Assembly (NCBI RefSeq): GCF_024809975.1
Contig: NZ_JANUDY010000002.1
Location: 124,001 to 188,000 of the forward strand
Length of the DNA: 64,000 nt
Direction of reading: 5' to 3'
DNA from: Comamonas sp. BIGb0152
Lineage (GTDB): Bacteria; Pseudomonadota; Gammaproteobacteria; Burkholderiales; Burkholderiaceae_C
Made by a program: the position numbers and the translations under genes. The stretch's first letter is position 1. Each line of letters begins with the position of its first letter. Below are positions 52,609-61,827 of the stretch, one piece after another. The notes under the pieces are model-generated. The model searched no databases and was not told the DNA's origin. It saw nothing but the letters and a program-made list of their open reading frames with translations.

Positions 52609-53628
52609 TTGCAGCCAAAAATTTTGATCATCGGCACCGGCGGCACTATTGCCGGCATGGCCGATGATGCCGAGAAACCCGGCCAGTACCGTGCGGCAGC
52701 GCTCTCGGTTGCGGCCCTGTTGGCGGGGGTAAGCGGCCTTGAGAAAGCCGCAGCAGGCCCACTGGATGCGGTGCAGATAGCGCAAATTGATAGCAAGGAC
52801 ATGCACGACGGGGTCTGGCATGCGCTGCTTGAGGCCTGTGATGCGGCCATGCGCGATGAGGGGGTGCGCGCTGTTGTTATCACCCACGGAACCGATACGC
52901 TGGAAGACACGGCCTGGTTTTTGCATTGCTGCTTGGGCCGCCTGCCCAAGCCCGTGGTGCTGACCTGTGCGATGCGCCCGGCCAATGCGCTGATGCCCGA
53001 TGGTCCGCAGAACCTCAAGGACGCGGTGGCAGCCGCTGCGGCCTGCGATGCCGACGGCCAGCCCTTGCTGCGCGAAGTGGTCGCGGTGACCGGAGGCGGC
53101 GAGCTGCACAGTGCGCGCTGGCTGCAAAAGGTCCATCCGCACCGCTTGATGGCATTTGCATCGGGCGAGCAGGGGCCGCTGGGCTGGGTGGATGGCAGGC
53201 GCCTGCGGCTGCGCCAGGGTTGTGCCGCCGATACGCAAGGCGCAGCGGATGGCTACACCGGCAGCCAGTGGTTGGCTGCGTTGCCGCAACCCGCGCAAAA
53301 AGCCTGGCCCTGGGTGGAGATCGTCAGCAGCCATGCCGGGCTGAGGGCGGGGCTGGTGGATGCCTTGCTGAGCCAGGGCGTTGAAGGCCTGGTGCTGGCG
53401 ACCACGGGCAATGGCACGGTGCATGAAGTGCTGCTGAGCGCTGCAGAGCGGGCGCGCCAGCAAGGGGTGGCCGTATGGCGCAGCAGCCGCTGCAGCGAGG
53501 GCGTTATCAGTGATGCGGTGCTGCCCGGGCCTGCCGACCTGGCCGCCGACCTGGCCGTGGCTTTGACGCCCTGCAAATGCCGGGTGAGCTTGCAGCTGGC
53601 TTTGGTGCAGGCGCAAGCACAAGCTTGA
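52609..53628 (+). CDS. L-asparaginase (type I/II family)
   Basis: A 339-residue amidohydrolase that converts asparagine to aspartate and ammonia. The nucleophile Thr is in ILIIGTGGTIAGM near residue 14, and the second Thr/Asp in VVITHGTDTLEDTA (about residue 88). No signal peptide is seen, so it is probably cytosolic. The start is TTG at 52609 with AGGAGG 7 bases upstream. Tandem LexA-like boxes precede it, but whether they affect it is not known. Confidence 0.92.
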   Translation: MQPKILIIGTGGTIAGMADDAEKPGQYRAAALSVAALLAGVSGLEKAAAGPLDAVQIAQIDSKDMHDGVWHALLEACDAAMRDEGVRAVVITHGTDTLEDTAWFLHCCLGRLPKPVVLTCAMRPANALMPDGPQNLKDAVAAAAACDADGQPLLREVVAVTGGGELHSARWLQKVHPHRLMAFASGEQGPLGWVDGRRLRLRQGCAADTQGAADGYTGSQWLAALPQPAQKAWPWVEIVSSHAGLRAGLVDALLSQGVEGLVLATTGNGTVHEVLLSAAERARQQGVAVWRSSRCSEGVISDAVLPGPADLAADLAVALTPCKCRVSLQLALVQAQAQA

Positions 53629-53705
53629 TGCTCGGCAGGCAGTGCCGCGACAGCAGCGTTGGCTGCTGCAGCCCAAGGTTGGCACGACGCCTTCGCCATG
53701 AAAAA

Positions 53706-53730
53706 AGCCACTGTCGACAAGACAGTGGCT
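53706..53730 (-). terminator. Intrinsic terminator after adk
   Basis: Stem AGCCACTGTC/GACAGTGGCT with loop GACAA and a T-run on the minus strand, between convergent asparaginase and adk. Confidence 0.92.
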
Positions 53731-53751
53731 GTGCGGATGGGCGTTGCGCTA

Positions 53752-54423
<672 letters not shown>

Positions 54424-54441
54424 TTAGAAAACTTGCACGGC

Positions 54442-54467
54442 AAAAGCGGGCATCAAAGCCCGCTTTT
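54442..54467 (-). terminator. Intrinsic terminator
   Basis: Stem AAAAGCGGGC/GCCCGCTTTT with loop ATCAAA. It lies between kdsB and adk, 160 bases past the kdsB stop, and would reduce read-through into adk. Confidence 0.8.
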
Positions 54468-54629
54468 ACACACAGAAACTGGGCTTGAGCATATCACGCC
54501 GCAGGGGAGGGTCAGCCAACTGCGCGCCAATGCGCTGTCTCGGTGGCGCAAAGTGGCATGCTGCGCCTTTTTGCTTACGGAGCGCTTGCAGGGCAGAAAG
54601 CGGGCAGGGTGGGCTGTGCATGCAGGGCC

Positions 54630-55424
54630 CTACATCACCGCGCCAAGCAGTTGTCGCACACGCACCAGGTCTTCTGGCGTGTCCACCCCCGAGCCCGGTA
54701 TCTGCCGCGTGACGTGCACGGCAATGCGGTAGCCATGCCACAGCGCGCGCAGCTGCTCGAGCATCTCGATCTGTTCAGTGGGCGCCTGGCTGAGTGTGGG
54801 AAAGGTATGCAAGAACTGGGCGCGGTAGCTGTAAATGCCCATATGGTGCAGCGGCGCAAACCCGGGTGTGCCGGTGGTGCCGGGGTTCTTCCACCAGGCC
54901 ACATTGACAAAGTCGCGCCCCCAGGGGATGGGCGCGCGGCTGAAATAGCTGGCCAGGCCCTGGGCGTCGAGTACCACCTTGACGACATTGGGGCTGAGCA
55001 GCGATTCCAGATCGGCGATTGGGTGGGCGACGGTGCCCATGCTGGCCTCGGGGCGCTCGCTGAGCAGCGCGGCGACGGCATCGATCAGCGCCGGTGCGAT
55101 CAAGGGCTCGTCGCCTTGCACATTGACGACGATGTCATCGCCGCCCAGCTGCAGCAAGCTGCAGGCTTCGGCCAGGCGGTCACTGCCGCTGGGGTGCTGG
55201 GCTGAGGTCATCACGGCTTGCACGCCGTGCTTTTTGCAGGCATCCACAATACGCGCATCGTCGGCAGCGACGACCACGCGCTGGGCTGCGCTTTCCTGCG
55301 CGCGCTTGGCCACGCGCACCACCATGGGCAGGCCGGCAATGTCGACCAGGGGCTTGTTGGGCAGGCGCGAGGAGGCCATGCGCGAAGGAATCAAAACGGT
55401 GAACGGCGCGGGAGCGGATGCCAT
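54630..55424 (-). CDS. kdsB: 3-deoxy-manno-octulosonate cytidylyltransferase
   Basis: A 264-residue enzyme that activates Kdo as CMP-Kdo for lipopolysaccharide. Family motifs: [22 protein letters not shown] at the start, [19 protein letters not shown] and [10 protein letters not shown]. It has the normal length. The start at 55424 begins [15 protein letters not shown]; the frame is open further upstream without ribosome site. It belongs to the envelope group that includes lpxK 1 kb upstream. Confidence 0.96.
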   Translation of the reverse strand: MASAPAPFTVLIPSRMASSRLPNKPLVDIAGLPMVVRVAKRAQESAAQRVVVAADDARIVDACKKHGVQAVMTSAQHPSGSDRLAEACSLLQLGGDDIVVNVQGDEPLIAPALIDAVAALLSERPEASMGTVAHPIADLESLLSPNVVKVVLDAQGLASYFSRAPIPWGRDFVNVAWWKNPGTTGTPGFAPLHHMGIYSYRAQFLHTFPTLSQAPTEQIEMLEQLRALWHGYRIAVHVTRQIPGSGVDTPEDLVRVRQLLGAVM

Positions 55425-55553
55425 GGTGCAGTCATAGATGAGAGTGGGCCCGGCAGGAATTGTAGTCAGCTCAGGCGGTGTGGCAGGCGGCCCAAGCCCC
55501 ACGCAAGCCGGCGCGTAGGGTGCAGGCGGGTTGGCGCTGCTAGGCGTCTGGGC

Positions 55554-56150
55554 TCAAGGGGCTGGTTTGACCGGTGTGTTGGACTCGTTCGAGCCCAGCA
55601 AAATGGCCTCGATAGGGCGCAGTTTTTTGGCGTCAATCACCTCACGCAGCTTGGGCAGGATGGCCACCAAGCCGTCATAGCCCTGGGCTCTTTCAAGCTG
55701 CAGTTGCAGGCGAAAGCCCTTGAGCCCCAGCCCGCTGACGAGCTGGCTGGCTGCGGCGTAGGCCTTGATATAGCGCTCGCCGGGATCGCTGATGGTTGCC
55801 GGTGCGGTGAGCGGCGCAGCAGGCGCAGCGGCCGGCTGTGCCATGGGTGCGGGCACCGCCAGGCTGTCGATGATGTCGCTGGCAGTGGCAGTGGCGTTGG
55901 CACTGGGTGGTGCCTGGCTGGCATCGCCGCTGCGCAGCAATTCCAGCAGGCCTTGCTGCAGCAGTTGCTTGATGTCTTCGAGTACCTGCAACTGCCCGCC
56001 AGCCGACGGTGCCAGGGCCATCACTTGCTCGATGCTTTTTTGGCCATCAAACATGATGAAGGCGGGGCGCATGCGGTGGGGCAAGGCCGGGTCTCGGGCG
56101 CGCAGCGCCTCCATGCCTTTGTCGGTCTTTTTGAGGATGAGGGTATGCAT
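55554..56150 (-). CDS. Hypothetical protein between kdsB and Trm112 gene
   Basis: About 198 residues from the ATG at 56150. The first 90 residues form a helical domain (HTLILKKTDKGMEALRARDPALPHRM, VLEDIKQLLQQGLLELL), resembling small regulatory proteins of the type found in Comamonadaceae. A Pro/Ala-rich linker (PAPMAQPAAAPAAPLTAPA) leads to a C-terminal helical domain (GERYIKAYAAASQLV, GLVAILPKLREVIDAKKLRPI). No catalytic motif is seen. Function unknown. Confidence 0.65.
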   Translation of the reverse strand: MHTLILKKTDKGMEALRARDPALPHRMRPAFIMFDGQKSIEQVMALAPSAGGQLQVLEDIKQLLQQGLLELLRSGDASQAPPSANATATASDIIDSLAVPAPMAQPAAAPAAPLTAPATISDPGERYIKAYAAASQLVSGLGLKGFRLQLQLERAQGYDGLVAILPKLREVIDAKKLRPIEAILLGSNESNTPVKPAP

Positions 56151-56338
56151 GGCAATTTGCGGAAAGGGATGGATGCAATCCAACAGGCTGGCCCTGAAAC
56201 ATGTTTCAAGAACATGTCTGGATGGACGGATGCCTAAAATTTCAGCAAATTGTGTCTGTTTTTAACAATACCGCTATTGGGGTTTGCCTGTGCGAGGCAC
56301 CTTTTTGGTGCCAGCGTCGCCGGCATCAGCCCCCATTC

Positions 56339-56536
56339 TTAATCTGCAGCAGACAAAGCCTCGATTTCCTCGTCGCTGAGCGGACGGGCCTCACCTTCAA
56401 GCATGATCGGCATGCCATCGCGCACCGGGTAGGCCAGGCGTGCACTGCGCGAAACGAGTTCCTGGCGTTCACGGTCATAGCGCAGGGGGCCTTTGGTGAC
56501 GGGGCACACCAGCAGTTCGAGCAGTTTCGGGTCCAT
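56339..56536 (-). CDS. Trm112-family protein (YcaR-like)
   Basis: A 65-residue protein of the Trm112/UPF0434 family. The sequence [17 protein letters not shown] matches the family N-terminus, but only one of the zinc cysteines is present. In many bacteria it sits between lpxK and kdsB, as here; the lpxK stop lies 8 bases upstream of its start. Its role is unclear. Confidence 0.9.
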   Translation of the reverse strand: MDPKLLELLVCPVTKGPLRYDRERQELVSRSARLAYPVRDGMPIMLEGEARPLSDEEIEALSAAD

Positions 56537-56544
56537 AGCGGCAA

Positions 56545-57666
56545 TCAGTCTTTCTTGATAAGGGAGAGGGTGGCCTGGCGTTGGCGCAGCAGCGCGTTGG
56601 CCTGCGCGCCAAAAGCGGGGTCAATCGCCACCTCCAGCGGGACGGCCAAGGCCTGCGGGGCAATGCGCCAGAGCTTGTGCGCGTCTTTTTCGGTGCACAG
56701 CAACACGGGGGTATCTGCAGCGGCTATTGTAGGTCCGCTCGCCGCTGCAATCCCCAAGCTGGCCAGCCACTGCGGGTCGTCCAGCGGCGCATGGTCGGGC
56801 AGGGCATCGCTGCGCAGCAGCTGCAGGCCTTGGGCTTGCAGCATGGCAAAAAATTCCTGCGGATAGGCAATGGCTGCCAGCGCATGCACGGGCCGATCGC
56901 GCAAATCGGCCAGCGGATGGCGGCGGCCATCCTGCCCAACGGCGTAGGGGGCCAGGCTGCGCTGCAGCGGCCAGGCCGCCGCGCCGCTGTGTGCCAGGTC
57001 TTGTGGCGGCTGGCCGGCGTACAGCACCATGTCCAGCCGTTTAGGCCAGGGCTCGCGCAGCGGGCCGGCCGGCAACTGCCAGCCATTGCCAATGCCTTGG
57101 GCGTTGAAGACTGCAATCTCCACATCGCGGGCCAGGGCCAGGTGCTGCAGGCCGTCGTCGCAGACCAGCACATCCACCTCAGGGTGGGCCTGCAAGGCGG
57201 CCTGGGCGGCGGTGGCACGCCGGGCTGCCACATACACGGGCACGCCACTGCGCTGGGCCATCAGCAAGGGCTCGTCGCCCACCAGGCTTGGGTTGCTGCT
57301 GACTGTGACGGCAATCGCCTCGGGCTCTTCGCTGTTCTCGCGCCCATAGCCACGCGAAATGATGGCAGGCCGCCAGCCCTGGGCTTGCAGCGCTTGCACC
57401 AAGTGCAGGGTGACGGGGGTCTTGCCCGCGCCCCCGGCGATCACATTGCCCACCACCACCACTGGCACCGGTGCGCGATAAGCCTTGCACAGACCCACAC
57501 GGTAGAGGCTGCGGCGCATGGCGCCCAGCGCGGCATTGCACCAGGACAGCGGCAGCAGCGCGATAGCGAGCGGCCCTTTGCGCTGCCAGGCCTCGGTGAT
57601 GTGCGCCGACCAGGGGCGCGTGGCAGCGGTCGGCGATTTCGGGGGGGAGGAGGGGGGGGCGGTCAT
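56545..57666 (-). CDS. lpxK: Tetraacyldisaccharide 4'-kinase
   Basis: A 373-residue membrane-associated kinase that phosphorylates the lipid A precursor. P-loop [12 protein letters not shown] and the DDGLQH motif in [14 protein letters not shown] identify Lpx[14 protein letters not shown] is the second nucleotide loop. Length is a little above the family norm because of the Pro/Ser-rich N-terminus. Translation may start later than 57666. It follows exbD by 41 bases on the same strand. Confidence 0.95.
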   Translation of the reverse strand: MTAPPSSPPKSPTAATRPWSAHITEAWQRKGPLAIALLPLSWCNAALGAMRRSLYRVGLCKAYRAPVPVVVVGNVIAGGAGKTPVTLHLVQALQAQGWRPAIISRGYGRENSEEPEAIAVTVSSNPSLVGDEPLLMAQRSGVPVYVAARRATAAQAALQAHPEVDVLVCDDGLQHLALARDVEIAVFNAQGIGNGWQLPAGPLREPWPKRLDMVLYAGQPPQDLAHSGAAAWPLQRSLAPYAVGQDGRRHPLADLRDRPVHALAAIAYPQEFFAMLQAQGLQLLRSDALPDHAPLDDPQWLASLGIAAASGPTIAAADTPVLLCTEKDAHKLWRIAPQALAVPLEVAIDPAFGAQANALLRQRQATLSLIKKD

Positions 57667-57707
57667 GCAAGCTGCATGCTAGCACTGCCCCGGCAAGGGG
57701 CAGGCCT

Positions 57708-58124
57708 TTACTGGGCGGCCGTTTGGGTGGCGAAGGTGATCTGCTGCAGGCCAACGCGGCGGGCGGCTTCCATCACCGAGACGACTGATTGGTGGGGCGC
57801 CAGCGCATCGGCGCTGATGATGATGACGCTGTCCTTGCCGGCGGTGGCGGCATTGCGCAGAGCTTCGGCCATGTCGGCAACGGTCTTGCCTTCCAGCGCG
57901 ACTTTGCCCACAGCGTAGCGGCCGTCAGAGGCGACCGAGACGATGATCTCCTTGGGCCGGTCACGCAGTTGCTCTGCATTGGCCGTGGGCAAAGTCAGTT
58001 GCAGCTCGGTGAATTTGCTGTAGGTGGTCGAGAGCATCAAGAAGATGAGGACGACCAGCAGCACATCAATGAACGGGATCAGATTGATCTCGGGCTCCGT
58101 CGTGGTGCGGGGGCGAAAGTTCAT
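57708..58124 (-). CDS. exbD: Biopolymer transport protein ExbD
   Basis: A 138-residue protein anchored by one helix (INLIPFIDVLLVVLIFLML) with the conserved Asp in FIDVLLVVLIF and a periplasmic domain. Works with ExbB and TonB to energise outer-membrane receptors. It follows exbB by 19 bases. The three TonB receptors in this window would use it. Confidence 0.94.
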   Translation of the reverse strand: MNFRPRTTTEPEINLIPFIDVLLVVLIFLMLSTTYSKFTELQLTLPTANAEQLRDRPKEIIVSVASDGRYAVGKVALEGKTVADMAEALRNAATAGKDSVIIISADALAPHQSVVSVMEAARRVGLQQITFATQTAAQ

Positions 58125-58143
58125 GCTGGCTCCTGCCCGGCGA

Positions 58144-58764
58144 TCAGCTGCGGCGCAGCTTGTTCAGGTGGCGCAGGAACTGCTCGGCCGACAGCTCCAG
58201 CGTGAGCAGGTAGCCATCAACCTGGCTGCGGAAATAGCGCCAGAAGATCAGCGCAGGGATCGCGACCATCAGGCCAAACGCGGTGTTGTACAGCGCAATC
58301 GAGATGCCGTGGGCCAGCATGGTTGGGTTGCTGCCGCCACTGCTTTGTGAACCAAAAATCTCGATCATGCCGATCACCGTGCCCAGCAGGCCCAGCAAGG
58401 GGGCAGCCGAGGCGATGGTGGCCAGCGCGGTGAGGTACTTTTCCAGTTTTTGGGCCTCGCGGCGGCCGGTGCTCTCCAGTGAAGCGCGCAGATCGGCTTC
58501 GGAGATGCGGGGCTCCAGCGTGATGGTGCGCAGGCCGCTGGCCAGCACTTCGCCCAAGGACGAGTTCTGGCCGAGCTGGTTGACCACTTCGGCGCTGGGT
58601 ACGCCATTGGCGGACACGGAAATGGCTTCCTGGAGCAGGTTGGCAGGCGCAACCTTGGCGGTTTTCAGCGCCAAAAAGCGCTCAACGATCAATGCCAGGG
58701 CCAGGATGGAGCAGGCAATCAAGGGCCAGATCGGCCAGCCTGCTGCTTGGATGATGGAAAACAA
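58144..58764 (-). CDS. exbB: Biopolymer transport protein ExbB (MotA/TolQ/ExbB family)
   Basis: About 206 residues with three membrane helices, the proton-channel partner of ExbD. The conserved sequence APLLGLLGTVIGMIEIF is the MotA/TolQ/ExbB signature, and the second long helix (NTAFGLMVAIPALIFWRYF) follows. The start is TTG at 58764 (FSIIQAAGWPIWPL), with GGAGAG in front; the ATG at 58800 has no ribosome site but keeps the frame. Order exbB-exbD-lpxK. No tonB gene is in the window. Confidence 0.93.
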   Translation of the reverse strand: MFSIIQAAGWPIWPLIACSILALALIVERFLALKTAKVAPANLLQEAISVSANGVPSAEVVNQLGQNSSLGEVLASGLRTITLEPRISEADLRASLESTGRREAQKLEKYLTALATIASAAPLLGLLGTVIGMIEIFGSQSSGGSNPTMLAHGISIALYNTAFGLMVAIPALIFWRYFRSQVDGYLLTLELSAEQFLRHLNKLRRS

Positions 58765-58886
58765 AATTCTCTCTCCGCTCTTTCTTTTTTCAGCGGCCAT
58801 TATGGCCCAAGGCCACCGCCGGACAGCCTAAAATCCGGCTGAGCGCTGCGTCCAACCCACAGTCCCGGGATGCCGGAAAGACCCAG

Positions 58887-58909
58887 TCATCCACAGAAAA
58901 TGTGGATAA
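58887..58909. other. DnaA-box-like pair in AT-rich gap
   Basis: TCATCCACA (58887-58895, one base from the TTATCCACA consensus) and TGTGGATAA (58901-58909, perfect reverse DnaA box) face each other with 5 bases between. The 600-base gap 58765-59361 otherwise holds an AT-rich tract (about 58920-59040) with a short CCCC/GGGG hairpin and runs of A and T, and no gene. Confidence 0.5.
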
Positions 58910-59361
58910 CTTTGTGGGTAATGTGTCATCAGTTGGAAAAATTCCCCAATTTACGGGGTTTTTCTTAGATTGCTTAAAAAATAAGCTGATAAAAATATTT
59001 AAAAATCAAAAGCTTGTACGTGGGTTCAATATTTTGTGCTACAGAGTATGACGTATGCATGACGCTGTCACAGAGCGGCCTTCTTGTGGACTAATGGCGT
59101 AGCGGCCTGTGAGAAACTGTGTGTTTTGCACGCGCTTTCGCGGCGTATGTCCTTGCTGTGACGGAGAAAAATGCCAGGCGCTGGTTGTTGCGCTGGCAGC
59201 TAATTGGCAGCAACTGGGCAGCTATTCGGCAGCAGCTGGCGAGCCCCTTATCGGTCCCTGGATCGGCCTTGCCAGCCGGCCCGGGTGCTTGCCTGGCAGC
59301 ACGCCCGAGGCAGGCCACTTTTTACCTGTAATGCAGAGTCTGCCCCCCGCAGGCCATTTTT

Positions 59362-60717
59362 ATGGATACCCACTCTTTGCCCGCTTCCGCCACTGCCAGC
59401 CCTCCGCCCAGCCCTCGCATTTGGGAGGTGGGGGCGCTGTGCCGGGCGGTGGCCGATGCGCTGGCTGCCCGCTTTAACCCGGTAGAGGTGCGCGGCGAGC
59501 TCAGCGGTTTCTCGCGCGCCGCCAGCGGCCACTGCTACTTCAACCTCAAGGATGCCAACGGCCAGGTGCGCTGTGCGATGTTTCGCCGCGCCGCGCAGGC
59601 GCTGGACTTCAACCCCCGCGACGGCGAGCTGGTGGAAGTGGTCGGCAAGCTGGGGGTCTATGAGCAGCGCGGCGATCTGCAGTTGATCGTTGAAGGCATG
59701 CGCCGCGCGGGGCAGGGGGCCTTGTTCGAGCAGTTCTTGCGCCTCAAGGCGCAGTTGGAATCCGAAGGCCTGTTTGACGCGCAGCGCAAGCGCAGTTTGC
59801 CCTTGATGCCACGCGGCATTGGCATCGTCACCTCGCTGGGCGCCGCGGCCCTGCACGATGTGGTCACGGCACTGCGCCGCCGGGTGCCCCATTTGCCGGT
59901 GCTGCTGGTGCCCGCGCTGGTGCAGGGCGCGCAAGCCGCGCCTTCGATGGTGGCGGCACTGCAAAAGCTCTACCGCATGGCAGAGGCCCAGATCGCATAC
60001 GACGCCGGCCTTGGCATCGACGCACCTGCGGTGGCCATCGACACCATCTTGCTGGTGCGCGGCGGCGGCTCGCTGGAAGACCTCTGGGCTTTCAACGACG
60101 AGCAACTGGCCCGCACCGTGGTGCAAAGCCCGGTGCCGCTGGTCAGCGGCGTGGGGCATGAGACCGACTTCACGATCGCCGATTTTTGTGCCGACCTGCG
60201 CGCGCCCACGCCCACGGCGGCAGCCGAGCTGGTCTGCCAGCCGCGCGATGTCTGGCTGGGGGCGCTGCAGCTCGCAGAGCAGCGCCTCGTCGATGGCGTC
60301 GAGCGCCATCTGGACCGCCAGCAGCAGCGGCTGGACATGGCCGCGCGCCAGATCGGCAGGCCCTCATCCCTGGTGCATGGCCAGCAGCAACTGCTGGACC
60401 GCCTGGGCCGCCGCCTGCAAAGCGCTGCGCAAAACCAGTTGCATGGCCAGGACAAGCGCGTGCAGCACTTGGCCAGCGTCTTCCCCTCCGTCGCGGCGCG
60501 CCATCTGGAGCGCAGCGAGCAGCGCCTGGCGCAGTTGCATGCGCGGCTGGAGCTGCTCAACCCGCGCCAGGTCCTCTCACGCGGCTACGCCTTGCTCACC
60601 GATATGCAGGGCCAGGTGGTGAGCGCCGTAACCCAGGCGACACCGGGCAAGCCCCTGCATGCCGAGTTGGCGGATGGCAGTGTGGATGTGGTGGTCACCC
60701 AGCGCCTGCTGGTATAG
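59362..60717 (+). CDS. xseA: Exodeoxyribonuclease VII large subunit
   Basis: A 451-residue subunit of ExoVII, a single-strand DNA exonuclease in repair. An N-terminal OB-fold (EVRGELSGFSRAASGHCYFNLKD) is followed by the catalytic part: IGIVTSLGAAALHDV, LLVRGGGSLEDLWAFN and GVGHETDFTIADFCADLRAPTPTAAAEL, then a long coiled-coil region (LGRRLQSAAQNQLHGQDKRVQHLA). Intact, and normal length. xseB is not adjacent. The start at 59362 reads MDTHSLPASAT. Confidence 0.95.
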   Translation: MDTHSLPASATASPPPSPRIWEVGALCRAVADALAARFNPVEVRGELSGFSRAASGHCYFNLKDANGQVRCAMFRRAAQALDFNPRDGELVEVVGKLGVYEQRGDLQLIVEGMRRAGQGALFEQFLRLKAQLESEGLFDAQRKRSLPLMPRGIGIVTSLGAAALHDVVTALRRRVPHLPVLLVPALVQGAQAAPSMVAALQKLYRMAEAQIAYDAGLGIDAPAVAIDTILLVRGGGSLEDLWAFNDEQLARTVVQSPVPLVSGVGHETDFTIADFCADLRAPTPTAAAELVCQPRDVWLGALQLAEQRLVDGVERHLDRQQQRLDMAARQIGRPSSLVHGQQQLLDRLGRRLQSAAQNQLHGQDKRVQHLASVFPSVAARHLERSEQRLAQLHARLELLNPRQVLSRGYALLTDMQGQVVSAVTQATPGKPLHAELADGSVDVVVTQRLLV

Positions 60718-61020
60718 CGCCGGGCAACAGTGCCACGGGCCGCGTGGCAGCCCGTGCAGGAGCAGGGGGCAAGCGCGCGCCAACGGTCGCCTGCGCCGCG
60801 ACCCCTGCAGGCCAGCGCCAGGGCAATTGGCGGCGCTTTCTGACGCCGTGCTGCCTGGCTTGCATGCTATCGTCGCTATAGTAATTTGGCTGAACCCGTA
60901 TTCATCAACGGGTCGATTTTCCTTTTTACAATTGACCACTGCAGCTCCTGCCGGGCGTGTTGCTTGCCAACACTGTCTGGTCCCGGCTTTGCAACCTATA
61001 CCAACCACGAGGAAACCACG
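60718..61020 (+). promoter_or_regulatory. Leader region of sodB
   Basis: 303 bases between xseA and sodB without a gene. A hairpin ACCCGT-ATTCATCA-ACGGGT (60894-60913), then TTTTCCTTTTT, may end xseA transcription. A TATAGT hexamer (60877-60882) lacks a well-placed -35. A promoter for sodB must lie here but is not certain. Confidence 0.4.
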
Positions 61021-61602
61021 ATGGAACGCACTCTGCCACCCCTGCCCTATGCGATTGATGCTCTGGCCCCGGCCTACAGCCAGGAAACGCTGGAATACCA
61101 CCACGGCAAGCACCACAAGGCCTATGTGGACAAGCTCAACGAGCTGCAAAAGGGCACCGAGTTCGAGAACCTGGAGCTGGAAGCCGTGATCAAGAAGGCC
61201 AGCGGTGGTATCTACAACCAGGCCGCTCAAATCTGGAACCACACCTTCTTCTGGAACTGCATGGCTCCCAACGGTGGCGCTGAACCCAGCGGCGCGCTGG
61301 CTGAAGCCATCAACAAGAAGTGGGGCAGCTACGCCGAGTTCAAGAAGGCCTTCCAGGCATCGGCCGTGGGCAACTTCGGTTCGGGCTGGACCTGGCTGGT
61401 CAAGAAGCCCGATGGCTCGGTGGACATCGTCAACACCGGCGCCGCTGGCACCCCGCTGACCACCGATGACAAGGCACTGCTGACCGTGGACGTCTGGGAA
61501 CACGCCTACTACATCGACTACCGCAATGCCCGTCCGAAGTTTGTCGAAACCTTCTTCGACAAGCTGGTGAACTGGAAGTTTGCGGAAAGCAATTTCGCCT
61601 GA
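61021..61602 (+). CDS. sodB: Superoxide dismutase (iron type)
   Basis: A 193-residue cytosolic enzyme that converts superoxide to oxygen and hydrogen peroxide. Metal ligands are visible: His in YHHGKHHKAYVDK, His in NHTFFWNCM and Asp/His in DVWEHAYYIDYRN. AAQIWNHTFFW and the Gln at the FeSOD-type position point to iron rather than manganese. GAGG precedes the ATG. It ends at a strong terminator. Confidence 0.97.
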   Translation: MERTLPPLPYAIDALAPAYSQETLEYHHGKHHKAYVDKLNELQKGTEFENLELEAVIKKASGGIYNQAAQIWNHTFFWNCMAPNGGAEPSGALAEAINKKWGSYAEFKKAFQASAVGNFGSGWTWLVKKPDGSVDIVNTGAAGTPLTTDDKALLTVDVWEHAYYIDYRNARPKFVETFFDKLVNWKFAESNFA

Positions 61603-61646
61603 TAGCGGCTGCCCGGCTTAAAGCTGGGCACTTGCGAACAGAACCG

Positions 61647-61686
61647 AGGCCGGAGGGTGCATGCACCACATCCGGCCTTTGCTTTT
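61647..61686 (+). terminator. Intrinsic terminator after sodB
   Basis: Stem AGGCCGGA/TCCGGCCT (61647-61654, 61671-61678), inner palindrome GGTGCATGCACC, then TTGCTTTT. Confidence 0.85.
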
Positions 61687-61788
61687 GGGGCGGGGCAGGC
61701 CAGTGTATGGAAATGTCAGCTGCAGGCAACACTTGCCTGGGGCAAAGCCCCTGATTTGCGCCAGTTTGCCAGGTCCGTTAAATGCATG

Positions 61789-61810
61789 ATTGATAATCAG
61801 TCTCATTTGC
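61789..61810. promoter_or_regulatory. Fur box upstream of the second siderophore receptor
   Basis: TGATAATCAGTCTCATT (61791-61807) fits the GATAAT...TCTCATT form of Fur sites and lies about 20 bases before the receptor start, so iron repression is likely. Confidence 0.65.
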
Positions 61811-61827
61811 TTCTTGGCTGGTTTTGT

